64,000 bases of DNA from Pseudomonadota bacterium (GTDB lineage Bacteria > Tectomicrobia > Entotheonellia > Entotheonellales > Entotheonellaceae): NCBI GenBank assembly GCA_005777235.1, contig SXND01000282.1, forward strand, positions 60,314 through 124,313. The letters run 5' to 3'. The notes under the pieces are model-generated. The model was not told where the DNA came from, searched no databases, and saw only the letters and a program-made list of their open reading frames with translations. Below, in pieces: positions 9,239 through 18,484 of this stretch (its first letter is position 1; every line of letters starts with the position of its first letter). Made by a program: the position numbers and the translations under genes.

Positions 9239-10030
9239 TTAGAGCACCGAACGCACGAGGCCCCCATCCACCAGGATCGTCGTGCCAGTAATGTAGCTGG
9301 ACTTGCCCGAGGCCAGAAATGCGACGAGATAGGCCATCTCCTTGGGATCGCCAATACGGCCCACCGCGGTTTCAGAGGCGCGCTGTGTCAGCGCCTCTTC
9401 AATGGGAATGCCGAGTTCCTTGGCCCGCGAGGTGACGTTGGACAACATGCGCTCCGTCAAGATCGAGCCCGGGCAGACATTGTTGACCAAAATGCCATCC
9501 CGCCCCACCTCATCCGCCAGGCTTTTGGCGAAAGCCACCACGCCCATCCGCGTGGCGCCCGATAGGGCCAGATTCGGGATCGGCTGATAGACCGTACTCG
9601 CCAGGATATTGATGATGCGACCGCCCCCCTGCTGCTTCAAATGCGGCAGCGCCTCACGGGACATGCGTGCAAAGAACAGCAGCGAGCGCTGCACAGCAGT
9701 GGCCCACTGCTCTTCCGTGGCGCTCTGCGCCCGAGCCAGCGGCGGACCACCCGAATTGTTGATCAGAATGTCGAGGCGACCAAAATGGGCCACGGTGCTG
9801 GCGATCAACTCTTGGATAGTGCTGTGGTGATCCAGATCACCAGCGAAAGGGAAGACCTCCGCATCACTGGTATTGCGAATCTCCTGGGCCGCTTGCTCGA
9901 GATCGGCCTTGGTACGACTGCAAATGGCGACCTTGGCCCCTTCTTGCGCCAGTACGGCGGCGCAGGCTTTGCCCAGTCCTTTGCTCGCCCCGCCAATAAT
10001 CGCCACTTTATCTTTGAGTTCGAGATCCAT
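9239..10030 (-). CDS. short-chain dehydrogenase/reductase with altered catalytic motif
   Basis: SDR-fold oxidoreductase, 263 residues. The Rossmann motif GGASKGLGKACA, the NNSGG motif, VNNVCPGSI and the terminal ITGTTILVDGG are all present, as is the NADP-type CSRTKADL loop. The usual catalytic Tyr-x-x-x-Lys is missing: the segment reads NLALSGATRMGVVAFAKSLA, with Ser where Tyr is expected and Arg where Lys is expected. A group of SDRs with LSNAxR at this place is known and annotated as oxoacyl-ACP-reductase-like. The ATG at 10030 follows AGAGGTGG on the minus strand; a GTG four codons upstream is less well placed. The reaction is therefore uncertain. Confidence 0.87.
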   Translation of the reverse strand: MDLELKDKVAIIGGASKGLGKACAAVLAQEGAKVAICSRTKADLEQAAQEIRNTSDAEVFPFAGDLDHHSTIQELIASTVAHFGRLDILINNSGGPPLARAQSATEEQWATAVQRSLLFFARMSREALPHLKQQGGGRIINILASTVYQPIPNLALSGATRMGVVAFAKSLADEVGRDGILVNNVCPGSILTERMLSNVTSRAKELGIPIEEALTQRASETAVGRIGDPKEMAYLVAFLASGKSSYITGTTILVDGGLVRSVL

Positions 10031-10177
10031 ACGGCAGTCCACCTCTTGTGTCTAGGCCCATGTGTGCCGACAGCGCCTGTCCCCCGCGCTGTCGAGAAGT
10101 TGTATGGTAATCGAAAGCCCTGTATGCCGCCATGCTGCCGCAGTGCGAACTAGTGGTAGATGCCACATTGGCCAGGC

Positions 10178-11206
10178 TTACCCCTCCACCACGCGCACGC
10201 GGTGGTTATTGCTATCGGCAATGTACAGACGCCCCAGCGCATCCACGTCACAGCCATGCGGACGATCCAGCCCCGCGGCAATCGCCGGGCCCCCATCCCC
10301 CGCGCCGCTACGACGCCCACCAGCAATGGTCGTCACCACCTCTGTAGCGGCGTCAATCAGCCGGATCGCATGGTTCTCGGTATCCACCACCAGCAGATTG
10401 TTGTCCTGATCACAACGGATCGCTTTGGGTGACCCCCAGGTCGCGCTGCGCGCTGGCCCTAAGTCGCCACTGTAGCCACGCTCGCCGGTGCCGGCATAGG
10501 TGGACATTATCCCCTGCGCGTCCACCTTACGGATGCCGTTGCCTTCCCGTTCGCAGATGTAGGTATTGCCCAGGCGATCCATACAGACAGCACGGGCACC
10601 GCAAATGCTGGCTGCGGTGGCCAGGCCGCCATCGCCGGCGCGCACTTTGTCGCCATTGCCGGCAAAGGTCGTGATGAGGCCCGTGCGGAGATCCAGGCGC
10701 CGGATGCGCTGATCCTGCACATCGGCAATGAGCAGCCCGCCGCGCCCATCGAGAAAACAGTCGTTCGGCTCACGCAGTTGGGCGTGCGTCCCTGGGCCAC
10801 CATCGCCACCCGAGCCGGGCGTCCCCGTGCCCGCGACGGTGGTGATGCGACCCGTGGCTGCCTCGACCTTACGGATGACCGCGTTTAAGCGATCCACGAT
10901 ATAGATGTCGCCATTGGTGTCTACTTGCAGGGCATACGGCTGGTTGAGGGCCGCCTGTGTGGCTGGACCCCCATCGCCGGAGTAGCCCAGGCTGCCGGTA
11001 CCGGCCACCGTGGTCACCACCCCAGTGCTGGCATCGATGCGCCGGATGCAGTGGTTCGTGGCTTCTGCCACATAGAGATGGCCCTGGGGGTCAAACGCAC
11101 ACATAAACGGTTCGCTCATCCGGGCCTGGGTGGCGAGCCCCCCATCCCCGGCATAGCCCTTGTCTCCCGTCCCAGCAACGGTGCGTATGCTACTGTGTGA
11201 CGTCAT
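10178..11206 (-). CDS. NHL-repeat protein with TVAGTG-type blades
   Basis: 342-residue beta-propeller. Six blades repeat the pattern TVAGTG-x-GY(S/A)GDGG-ATQA followed by PxxxxxDxxGxLYVAD-xNHxIRxID, seen from RTVAGTGDKGYAGDGGLATQ at the N-terminus to YIADSNNHRVRVVEG at the C-terminus. This is the six-bladed NHL type often found in secreted or membrane-anchored proteins, but no signal peptide is present here. The ATG at 11206 follows AGAGGAGA on the minus strand. It lies between coxG and the SDR on the same strand; a common transcript is possible. Ligand unknown. Confidence 0.87.
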   Translation of the reverse strand: MTSHSSIRTVAGTGDKGYAGDGGLATQARMSEPFMCAFDPQGHLYVAEATNHCIRRIDASTGVVTTVAGTGSLGYSGDGGPATQAALNQPYALQVDTNGDIYIVDRLNAVIRKVEAATGRITTVAGTGTPGSGGDGGPGTHAQLREPNDCFLDGRGGLLIADVQDQRIRRLDLRTGLITTFAGNGDKVRAGDGGLATAASICGARAVCMDRLGNTYICEREGNGIRKVDAQGIMSTYAGTGERGYSGDLGPARSATWGSPKAIRCDQDNNLLVVDTENHAIRLIDAATEVVTTIAGGRRSGAGDGGPAIAAGLDRPHGCDVDALGRLYIADSNNHRVRVVEG

Positions 11207-11253
11207 CGCGATTCTCCTCTCACGTGTCAGAGAGCTCGAGTAGTCTGGCTTAA

Positions 11254-11706
11254 TCAGGTATTACAGTTATACTGCGCTAGTTCGCTCTCGAGTTGCTTGA
11301 GAGCCTGCGCAATGACGATCTTCGCCACACCACTAATCATGCGTTGTCCGACATTGGCGATCAGTCCACCTACTTGTGTATCCGCATCGTAGGTCAAGAC
11401 CGTCTGGGAACCTTGGGCGTCCAGATCCACCGTCACGTCTCCTTGCACAAAGCCGGGGGTGCCTTTACCATCTACGCGCATGCGGTAGTGACAGGGAGGC
11501 GTCTTGTCGAACACGTGCACCGAGCCATGGTAGGTTCCTTTGATTGCAGCAATGCCCAGCTTCAGGGTAGCTTTATAGGTATCGGGCTCCACTTCCTGCA
11601 GCGTCTCGCAGCCTGGAATGACTTTCGCAATGGCCTCGGCATCCATCAGGAAGGCCCAGACCTTCGCAATGGGGGCCTCAAGGGTATGGGCGCCTTGCAT
11701 TTTCAC
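11254..11706 (-). CDS. CoxG / SRPBCC family protein
   Basis: 150-residue SRPBCC-fold protein of the CoxG type (named after the carbon monoxide dehydrogenase accessory gene). The family opening KMQGAHTLEAPIAKVW, the IPGCETLQEV turn and the C-terminal GQRMISGVAKIVIAQALKQLE helix are present. The membrane-anchoring tail found in some CoxG proteins is absent. I chose the GTG at 11706, which has GAGGA 9 nt upstream and gives the family-like start V-K-M-Q-G; an ATG two codons later is an alternative. No CO dehydrogenase genes are nearby, so a role in CO oxidation is not supported. An IscB-transposon relic ends about 20 bp upstream, so the promoter may have been displaced. Confidence 0.85.
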   Translation of the reverse strand: MKMQGAHTLEAPIAKVWAFLMDAEAIAKVIPGCETLQEVEPDTYKATLKLGIAAIKGTYHGSVHVFDKTPPCHYRMRVDGKGTPGFVQGDVTVDLDAQGSQTVLTYDADTQVGGLIANVGQRMISGVAKIVIAQALKQLESELAQYNCNT

Positions 11707-11727
11707 CGTGCGGTTCCTCAAAATGCC

Positions 11728-11937
11728 GCCGTGGAGACCCCGCGCTTTCGGGGGGGGGAGGACACGGCGGTGCCTGCGTGAGCAGACAGGGTGTAGGGAT
11801 AGCCATCGGCAGCCCAGAATCGCGTGCAATGCTTCTGAGGCACACCGGTCTTCTGGCCATGGATGACTCAGTCACACCAGCTACGGACCTTGATGACGAC
11901 GCTCCAGGCCGTCGGCGATCCGCAGTCGGGGGAGTAC
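11728..11937 (-). mobile_element. internally deleted IscB-element relic
   Basis: Read on the minus strand, this 210-bp block has both ends of the intact IscB element at 52461-54006 but almost nothing of the interior. At 11921-11937 it holds the 5' half of the left-end hairpin (GTACTCCCCCGACTG identical to the intact copy). From about 11890 to 11752 it matches the last ~45 codons of iscB, including the segment AAGCATTGCACGCG and the GGGCTGCCGATGGCTAT stretch, but with in-frame stops. At 11733-11760 it ends in a C-tract/G-tract hairpin like the right end. It has no coding capacity. It may be a non-autonomous derivative or simply a decayed copy. Confidence 0.8.
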
Positions 11938-12148
11938 ATCGGTTGTTCGAGGGCCTCTCACACGATGGCATGCTAGCTGAAGACCAGGCAGCACGTCAAG
12001 GACGCGCCGCAGGCGTCGGCATGGCCTGTCGCCGTTCCGCCCGGCTTGTTATTTGACACTCTTCTGCTAACCGTGCACAATAAAAGTCGCCATGGGCTTT
12101 CCTCGGCAGACGATGTTGCTACCGGCCTTTCCCCCAGGAGTCGAAGCG
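11938..12148 (+). promoter_or_regulatory. promoter region of the hybrid histidine kinase gene
   Basis: A sigma70-type promoter is visible: TTGACA at 12053-12058, a 17-bp spacer, and CACAAT at 12076-12081. Transcription would begin near 12088. The only good ribosome site, AGGAG at 12136-12140, is 8 nt before a GTG at 12149. The remainder, between this promoter and the IscB relic, shows nothing else that I recognise. Confidence 0.6.
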
Positions 12149-14371
12149 GTGGTTGTGCTCGACATGGACAAGAAATGTATGATGATGGAACGCTTCATCA
12201 CTGGCATGGCAAGCGTGGTGGCCGTGGTATTGGCCCTCGGGCTGCCTCTCGGGTATTTTGTCGTGCGTTTCCAGTCCCTCCAGGCGGAATTGCGTACGGA
12301 GGTCGACATCTATGCCAACCTCGTTACCCAACGCATCAACGCCGAGCCAGCCTCGTGGGCCTTGGAGCCGACGGGCTTGCAAGCCTTGTTGTCGCAGCGT
12401 CCACGGGATCGCCAGATGGAGCAGCGTTTCCTTTTCACACACCAGGATCCGCACGGGGATCGTCTGGTCGCGGCCAACAGTGATCCGCTCCGAGCGCCTG
12501 CGGTCTCTGAAGAGGCCATGGGGTTCGAGGCGGGCCGTCCAGTCGCCCGCCTCGTCATCAAGCGCTCGCTCCAGCCTGTACTCATCGGCACGGGGTGGGT
12601 CACGGTACTGGGGCTCGCACTCGCAGGCGGTGTCTTTGTCAGCGTGCGTCTACTCCCATTGCGGGCGCTGCGCACAACGGTCGACGCCTTACTGCAGGAG
12701 CAGCAACGCACCTACGAGATGCAACATGCCAAGGAAATCGCCGAGGAAGCCGTCAACATTAAGGCGCAGTTTCTCGCCAACATGAGCCATGAACTGCGCA
12801 CCCCGATGAATGGCATGCTCGGTATGACTGAACTCCTCCTGGCCACGCAACTCACGCCGAGGCAGCGGCGTTTTGCGGACACCGCCTATACATCCGGCCA
12901 GGCCTTGCTGCACTTAATCAATGATATCTTGGATTTCTCCAAAATTGAATCGGGGAAGCTGGTGCTGGAGCACCTCCGTTTCAATCTCGCGCATGCGGTC
13001 GAGGAGATTGGCGATGCCATGGCCGAGCAAGCCCACCGTAAAGGCGTGGAACTCCTCGTGGACTTCGCACCGGATGTACCCCGCGAAGTCTACGGCGACC
13101 CTGGACGTCTACGGCAAATTTTGCTCAATCTGGTCAGTAATGCCGTGAAATTTACTGAGCGTGGGGAAGTGGTCATGACCGTACGGCGTCTCGCCTCTTT
13201 GCCCGACATGAAGTCTGTGACGGACATCCCGTTACAGTTTAGCGTGCAGGACACCGGGATTGGCATGACGCCTAGTACTCAGGAACGCCTCTTTCAAGCC
13301 TTTCACCAAGCGGATCTCTCCACGACCCGGAAATATGGTGGTACGGGCTTAGGGTTAGCGATTATCAAACAATTGGTCGACATGATGGCCGGCGAGCTGC
13401 AAGTCGAGAGTACGCTTGGGCACGGGACCACGTTTCGCTTGACGCTCAGGTTGGAGGCGTCCGACACCTGCATCCAGCCTGCCTTGCCTGGTGACGCGTT
13501 ACAGGGGCGGCGTGCTCTGCTTGTGGTCGCTAACGTCACCCATCGTGCGCTGCTGCAACGCCACATGACTAGGTGGGGGATGGAAAGCACGTATGCGGCG
13601 GATGGGAGCGCAGCGCTCGCGACCTTGCAAGCGGCAGTCACTGCGCAGACCCCCTACGATGCCGTCCTGCTGGATGCCGTGCTCCCCGGCATGAGCGGGG
13701 CGACGTTGGCCTGGCGTATCCACGATAGCGCGCTCCTGCCGTCTGTACGGATGATTCTCCTCACGTCCGTGACTACCAAGACCGATTCCTCCAGCGCGCC
13801 CTATATCACGGGTTTGGCCTATCTGCCCAAACCCGTACGGCGCGAGCAACTGGCTCATTGCCTGCTTGAGGCACTCGGTATGGCCCTGACGACGCCCGAG
13901 ACGCAGACAGCGGCCACCCACCAGAGCACGCCTCCCGACACGTTGTATCTCCCACGAAGTCGTGTACTCTTGGTTGAAGATGATCCGATTAATCAACTCA
14001 TGACGGTGGCGATGCTCGAATCCATGCACCTCGATATCGAAGTCGTGACGAATGGGATTGAGGCCGTGGAAGCCGCCACGCGGCAACAGTACGAAGTCAT
14101 TCTGATGGATTGTCAAATGCCTGGGCTCGATGGTTATGCGGCCACAGAGGCTATTCGCCGCCATGAGATGCAGGCGGAACCACGTCGGGAGAGTCAAGCG
14201 AGCTGGGTGCGCATCCCTATTGTCGGCCTCACGGCCAACGCCATGCCCGGTGACCGCGAGCACTGTCTCGCCGTCGGGATGGACGATTACCTCAGCAAAC
14301 CGTTCTCTCTGGCGCAGTTGCACACCACACTCGCGCGCTGGTTGCCCTCCCAAACGCCCTATCCTGCCTAA
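12149..14371 (+). CDS. hybrid sensor histidine kinase with two receiver domains
   Basis: Membrane-bound hybrid kinase, about 740 residues. An N-terminal transmembrane helix ([19 protein letters not shown]) and a second one near residue 140 ([14 protein letters not shown]) enclose a short periplasmic sensor region. The HisKA domain has [17 protein letters not shown] with the phospho-acceptor His at about 214, followed by an ATPase domain with N (LVSNAVKF), G1 (DTGIGM) and G2 (GGTGLGLAI) boxes. The first receiver has its Asp at about 509 (LLDAVLPG); the second has LLVEDDPIN and Asp 654 ([11 protein letters not shown]) and ends with LSKPFSL. In the first receiver the N-terminal acidic pair is replaced (VVANVTH), so it may not be phosphorylated. 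GTG 12149 is chosen from the ribosome site; ATG 12092 or 12164 are alternatives. No cognate regulator gene is adjacent. Confidence 0.9.
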   Translation: MVVLDMDKKCMMMERFITGMASVVAVVLALGLPLGYFVVRFQSLQAELRTEVDIYANLVTQRINAEPASWALEPTGLQALLSQRPRDRQMEQRFLFTHQDPHGDRLVAANSDPLRAPAVSEEAMGFEAGRPVARLVIKRSLQPVLIGTGWVTVLGLALAGGVFVSVRLLPLRALRTTVDALLQEQQRTYEMQHAKEIAEEAVNIKAQFLANMSHELRTPMNGMLGMTELLLATQLTPRQRRFADTAYTSGQALLHLINDILDFSKIESGKLVLEHLRFNLAHAVEEIGDAMAEQAHRKGVELLVDFAPDVPREVYGDPGRLRQILLNLVSNAVKFTERGEVVMTVRRLASLPDMKSVTDIPLQFSVQDTGIGMTPSTQERLFQAFHQADLSTTRKYGGTGLGLAIIKQLVDMMAGELQVESTLGHGTTFRLTLRLEASDTCIQPALPGDALQGRRALLVVANVTHRALLQRHMTRWGMESTYAADGSAALATLQAAVTAQTPYDAVLLDAVLPGMSGATLAWRIHDSALLPSVRMILLTSVTTKTDSSSAPYITGLAYLPKPVRREQLAHCLLEALGMALTTPETQTAATHQSTPPDTLYLPRSRVLLVEDDPINQLMTVAMLESMHLDIEVVTNGIEAVEAATRQQYEVILMDCQMPGLDGYAATEAIRRHEMQAEPRRESQASWVRIPIVGLTANAMPGDREHCLAVGMDDYLSKPFSLAQLHTTLARWLPSQTPYPA

Positions 14372-14403
14372 CGGTTGCCTCCGGTGTCATGCGGGGACGT
14401 GTG

Positions 14404-15525
14404 TCAGCTGACGGCTGGCTTCTCGCCCGACGTGTGCGTGACAGGATACGCCCCCTTCTCCGGATGTTGGGCTGGCATCATATCCTCAACACACGTGAAG
14501 AGGAAATGATCATGGCAATAGTGGATGAGGAGGCACGACAGCACGACCACGTAGTAACTCTGCTCAAAGGAGAAACCTGAGACACCGTAGCAGAGGAGTA
14601 TCAAGAGCAGCGAGAGACAGCTGAGGGCAAAAGTGATGCCATAAAAAGGCCAAAAACGGTCTGTGATAGAGCGTGCCACCCACGGCACAACAGAGGTCAT
14701 CTCCCTACGTTCCTGGCGTAGCATATGTATGTACCAGCTTATCGCGAGATACTGGAACGAGTGCCAGGTATTCAACCCTTGAAAGGCAATTTCCAGCCTG
14801 TGGCCACTGTAGCTGGTGCTCACGAGCGCCAGGCTGACCGTCGTGCCGATCAAGAGAATTTTGGGATAGTGCGCCGTCCCGTGGTGTAGTTCCCACAGTG
14901 TTTTGCCGATAAAGAGGCAGAGCGCTACCAGAAAGACACTCACAATCGCATAATAGACCAGAGGCGTTTTTAGGAACATCGGATACAGCAGCGGTGTCTT
15001 GCCAATCGCAAATTCGCCATAGATAAAATGCCGCGCCGCAAAAGGATAGAGGCAACTTACCACGACGGCATAATCAATGTAGCGTGTCCAGGGGTGTCCA
15101 CGGCGGTGCTGCTTGCGTTCATAGCAGTCCAGGAGATAGGTGATCTGGTGCAGGACGTGGAGCGAGGCCCAGAAGAAAAACAGGGTGAGCAACAGTGGGA
15201 AATGCCAGAAGGCACAGGCAACCACCAGCACGGGAATGCCGCAGGAACCGCAGGCCAACCAGCGATGCTCACGCCAAAACGCCGCATCCAGGAAGGTGCG
15301 GAAGAAGGTCGCATAGAGATGCGGGCCACCGATCACCCCGGCAATCACTATATTCACCAGGAGCGCTGCCTGCCCCACCAGCGCATAGAGCAGGAGTGGC
15401 AGCACGACCAAGACACTACTCCCCGTGATATAGAGGAGATCCCAACGTTGACTGCGGAGCCAGAGTTCCGAAAGCGCTTGGATGCGGGCTGTCTGGTGGC
15501 TGCCAGCGGTAGTTGGGGGATACAT
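14404..15525 (-). CDS. polytopic membrane protein of unknown function, His-rich
   Basis: 373-residue integral membrane protein with about nine hydrophobic helices; I do not recognise the family with confidence. Conserved-looking polar residues lie at helix ends: GGPHLYATFFRTF, WASLHVLHQITYLLDCYERK, LNTWHSFQYLAISWYIHML and a terminal LLIHYCHDHFLF. Paired His in membrane helices suggest metal or haem binding, as in membrane di-iron enzymes, but this is only an impression. The ATG at 15525 has GGGGAGGAT upstream; the frame extends farther without membrane or family features. It is divergent from the radical SAM gene, with a shared 345-bp control region, so a common pathway is possible. Confidence 0.72.
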   Translation of the reverse strand: MYPPTTAGSHQTARIQALSELWLRSQRWDLLYITGSSVLVVLPLLLYALVGQAALLVNIVIAGVIGGPHLYATFFRTFLDAAFWREHRWLACGSCGIPVLVVACAFWHFPLLLTLFFFWASLHVLHQITYLLDCYERKQHRRGHPWTRYIDYAVVVSCLYPFAARHFIYGEFAIGKTPLLYPMFLKTPLVYYAIVSVFLVALCLFIGKTLWELHHGTAHYPKILLIGTTVSLALVSTSYSGHRLEIAFQGLNTWHSFQYLAISWYIHMLRQERREMTSVVPWVARSITDRFWPFYGITFALSCLSLLLILLCYGVSGFSFEQSYYVVVLSCLLIHYCHDHFLFTCVEDMMPAQHPEKGAYPVTHTSGEKPAVS

Positions 15526-15870
15526 GCGAGCGTCATCCTCCCCTATGGGGACAGACCACACCTTCCAGAGGGCGGGCCAGCGCCCGCTCCGGCTGTGGAC
15601 GGTGGTTACGGCACGGCACACACCTCGCCAGGCGCGGTGCGAGGTGCAGCACGAGGAACAACAAGTCTTGCAAATCCCCCTCGAAAGCACAAGCACTTTC
15701 CCCGTCGTACCCGGCGATCGCCTGAGAGCGCTGGCAAGGATTTTTTCAAAAATCCTAGGGAAGTCCTCTGAAATAAGGTATAGTCCCGCTATTTGTTATT
15801 GTGCACCTTGTGTCATACCGTGCGCTATCTAATGCCTAATGCATTGTTTGTCTGAAAGGGAACCAGGCTC
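15526..15870. promoter_or_regulatory. divergent control region with perfect inverted repeat
   Basis: This 345-bp stretch separates the divergent membrane-protein and radical SAM genes. At 15737-15756 lies a perfect palindrome-like repeat, AGGATTTTT then TC then AAAAATCCT, and just downstream a TATAGT (15779-15784) that could be a -10 box for the radical SAM gene, though no good -35 is visible. The palindrome could be an operator. No ORF here has features of a gene. Confidence 0.4.
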
Positions 15871-17907
15871 ATGACGCTGCTTTCCATTCATCCTCCCTCT
15901 GCCCATGATCAACGGACGATCGTGGAGCGGACGCGGGGTGTCCAGGGTCTCCATGTCGTGCTGCTCAAGCCGTCGAAGTACGATGATGATGGTTATGTGC
16001 TACGCCATTGGCGGGGCGTGTTACCCAGTAATACACTCGCCTGTCTCTACGGGCTCACGGAAGATGTGAAACGTCGGCGCGCCTTACGCGAGGACCTTGA
16101 CATGACGGTCGAGCTCCTGGATGAGGCGGTCCATAAAATCGACGTCCCCAAAATTATCCGGCACAGCCGCCGGCCGCACTGGAAAACCGTCGTGTGCTTG
16201 GTAGGGGTCCAGACCAATCAATATCCACGGGCGATTGATCTGTCGCGTGAGTTTCGGGCTGCCGGGGTCGATGTCATTATTGGCGGCTTTCATGTCAGTG
16301 GGACCATCGCCCTGTTCCATAACCCGACGCCTGATATCCAGGAGATTCTCGACCTTGGGGTCACGGTGGTCACCGGAGAAGTGGAAGCCGAGTGGGAGCA
16401 CCTCCTGCGTGATGTGCTGCTCGATGAGCTCAAACCGCTGTACAATTTTCTTGAGCCGACGCCTGACCTGACGACACCGCCCATCCCAATGACGCACAAA
16501 AAGTATCTGCGACGCTTTGTCTACCAGCGCTTTGGCACGATTGATTGCGGTCGTGGGTGCCCTTTTAGTTGCAGTTTCTGTTCGATTATTAACGTGCAGG
16601 GACGCAAGATGCGGATGCGTGATCCCGAGGCCATCGCCCAGGCGATTAAGGAAAATCATCGGCAAGCCGGCATCATCTTTTACTTTTTTACCGATGATAA
16701 CTTCGCCCGGAATAAGAAGTGGCGGGAAATCTTTGAGGCCATTATCCAACTCCAGAAGACCGACGGCATTGAGATCGAATTTATTATGCAGGTCGATGTC
16801 TTATCCTATAAGATTACTGACTTCATCTCCTTAGCACGAAAGGCTGGTTGTACCCAGGTATTTATCGGTATGGAGAGTATCAATGACGAGAACCTCCAGG
16901 CAGCGGATAAGAAACAAAACGAGGCCGGGGATTACGGCAATCTCATTGATGCCTGGCATGCCGCAGACATTGCGACGCATGTCGGTTTTATTATTGGTTT
17001 CCCTTTCGATACGTTTGAGTCAATTGCACGCGATATCGAACGCCTCAAAAATGACATCAAGGTGGATCAGGCATCCTTCTTCATGCTGACACCTATTCCT
17101 GGGTCCATGGATCATCTCCATGCGGTGCAAAATGGTGTGCCCATTGACATGGATCTTAATCGCTATGACTCCTTCCATCCCACCATAGATCACCCCAACA
17201 TGTCGCGGGAGCAGTGGTCTCAAGCCTACGAACAGGCCTGGCAAACGTTTTACAATTTCGAGAATATGCGCAACATCTTGCAGCGGGCGACACCCCGCAT
17301 GTACTGGAATGTGTTCAAAAATCTCGTGTGGTATAAAAGCGCCGCCATCCTGGAAGGCAACCATCCCATGATGACCGGCTTTTTCCGTCTCAAAGGACGC
17401 ACGGCACGACGACCTGGCTATCCGATAGAGCCTCCGCTGGCGTATCTGCGCTGGCGTGTGCCAGAGGTGCTGCGCTATCTCAAAGCCGGGGTGCATTTTA
17501 TGCTGGAATTGGAAGAATTGTGGTTGCAAACGCGCAAACGGAGTGAGCGCGAGCAGCGCTTGCTCGAAGCGCTGGCGAGCATACGCGGGGAGATGCTCCA
17601 TAATGCCGGCATTGAGGAGCTCCAACTCGCTTATGCACGCGCCAAGCTGGAAGTGCCCTCACGGATACGCCTCGCGTTGAGTCAATGTAATATCTGTTCC
17701 ATCGGACGGATCACCTCACGCGCCGAATTGCGGCAATTTTGGCACCATACGACAGAGCAGTTCCGCACGGGCAACCTGCTGAAAATCCAGGTGCACAAAA
17801 TGGTTCGAAGCGTGTGGCAGGAGGTCAAACTGCATACAGGTTTTGCCGTCAGCTTTGCGTTTAACCTGTTGCCAGGACGTGCTGAGAAACGCATGATGGT
17901 GGAATAA
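15871..17907 (+). CDS. B12-binding-type radical SAM protein
   Basis: 678-residue radical SAM enzyme. The N-terminal ~200 residues resemble a cobalamin-binding Rossmann domain (VVCLVGVQTNQYPRAIDLSRE, DVIIGGFHVSGT, VVTGEVEAEWEHLL), though the His of the DxHxxG motif is not evident. The radical SAM core follows with CGRGCPFSCSFCSI, which contains the CX3CX2C cluster motif, then YFFTDDNFARNK, VFIGMESIND and GFIIGFPFDT. The last ~250 residues are helical, with a further Cys pair in SQCNICSIG, a possible extra cluster site. This layout is that of B12-dependent methylases and cyclases, as used in hopanoid, chlorin or natural-product pathways. The substrate is unknown. The gene is alone on its strand apart from the divergent membrane protein. 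Confidence 0.85.
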   Translation: MTLLSIHPPSAHDQRTIVERTRGVQGLHVVLLKPSKYDDDGYVLRHWRGVLPSNTLACLYGLTEDVKRRRALREDLDMTVELLDEAVHKIDVPKIIRHSRRPHWKTVVCLVGVQTNQYPRAIDLSREFRAAGVDVIIGGFHVSGTIALFHNPTPDIQEILDLGVTVVTGEVEAEWEHLLRDVLLDELKPLYNFLEPTPDLTTPPIPMTHKKYLRRFVYQRFGTIDCGRGCPFSCSFCSIINVQGRKMRMRDPEAIAQAIKENHRQAGIIFYFFTDDNFARNKKWREIFEAIIQLQKTDGIEIEFIMQVDVLSYKITDFISLARKAGCTQVFIGMESINDENLQAADKKQNEAGDYGNLIDAWHAADIATHVGFIIGFPFDTFESIARDIERLKNDIKVDQASFFMLTPIPGSMDHLHAVQNGVPIDMDLNRYDSFHPTIDHPNMSREQWSQAYEQAWQTFYNFENMRNILQRATPRMYWNVFKNLVWYKSAAILEGNHPMMTGFFRLKGRTARRPGYPIEPPLAYLRWRVPEVLRYLKAGVHFMLELEELWLQTRKRSEREQRLLEALASIRGEMLHNAGIEELQLAYARAKLEVPSRIRLALSQCNICSIGRITSRAELRQFWHHTTEQFRTGNLLKIQVHKMVRSVWQEVKLHTGFAVSFAFNLLPGRAEKRMMVE

Positions 17908-17913
17908 CCACCC

Positions 17914-17969
17914 CACACATCCTCGAGAGGCTGACGGTAGTCACACATCCTCGAGAGGCTGACGGTAGT
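17914..17969. repeat. perfect 28-bp tandem duplication
   Basis: Two identical adjacent 28-bp units (17914-17941 and 17942-17969) begin CACACATCC and end GACGGTAGT; each holds the small hairpin CCTC-GA-GAGG. They start 7 bp after the radical SAM stop codon. Confidence 0.9.
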
Positions 17970-18484
17970 ACGCATGGCCGTACGTCATCTCCGTCGCCGA
18001 GTACGGCAGTGGGACATCGGTGTGCCCCATGCCTATCCGGAGGCACTGTGTGTCATCAGGTGCACGACCCTGTATCAACGTTGTGGGCTCTAGCACGCTG
18101 ATAGAGGGTAGGTTTGCATGCGTGCCGCGCAAACATCGGCCACATTGTTCTCATCTTATAGTATATTATTTTCTAGAAGTATATACATTATGTGCTCCGA
18201 CCTATACCCCGCGTATGGTGCCCAGGGGTGGAGGGAAGGCTGGCCTCTGATGCAGCGCTGGGCACGTTCCTCTCGACTGATGGTATGAACACATGGACGC
18301 GAAGCGGAGAGATCAGAAGCGTTCCACCCCAGGAGCCCCGCCGGCCAGTCGTGGTCTGCGCAAAGACCACAACGGTTTCGCAGGGCTTGACCCTACCAAG
18401 ATGGGCTTAGAGGGGCCAGCGTGGCTCGCCACCGCGCTCCCGCCCCCTGCCCCACCCCTTCCACCGTGTGATCCGGCGCCAGGG
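17970..18484. other. intergenic region, AT-rich patch, no gene seen
   Basis: About 515 bp between the tandem repeat and the BFD ferredoxin gene. An AT-rich patch around 18150-18190, with TATAGTATATTATTTTC, stands out in this GC-rich sequence and could house the promoter of the downstream BFD-mrp pair. A reading frame from 18293 runs into the ferredoxin in phase, but its proline-rich 18293-18484 part looks non-coding. Confidence 0.4.

Noticed and set aside
10925..11200. Antisense frames over NHL and other genes
   Set aside because: Long opposite-strand frames are expected in GC-rich coding sequence and show no family motifs.
11254..11706. CO dehydrogenase locus
   Set aside because: CoxG-type proteins are common without cox genes, and no CO dehydrogenase subunit is encoded nearby.
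17914..17969. Possible CRISPR array
   Set aside because: The two 28-bp units are directly adjacent with no spacer, and there are only two of them; no cas genes are nearby.
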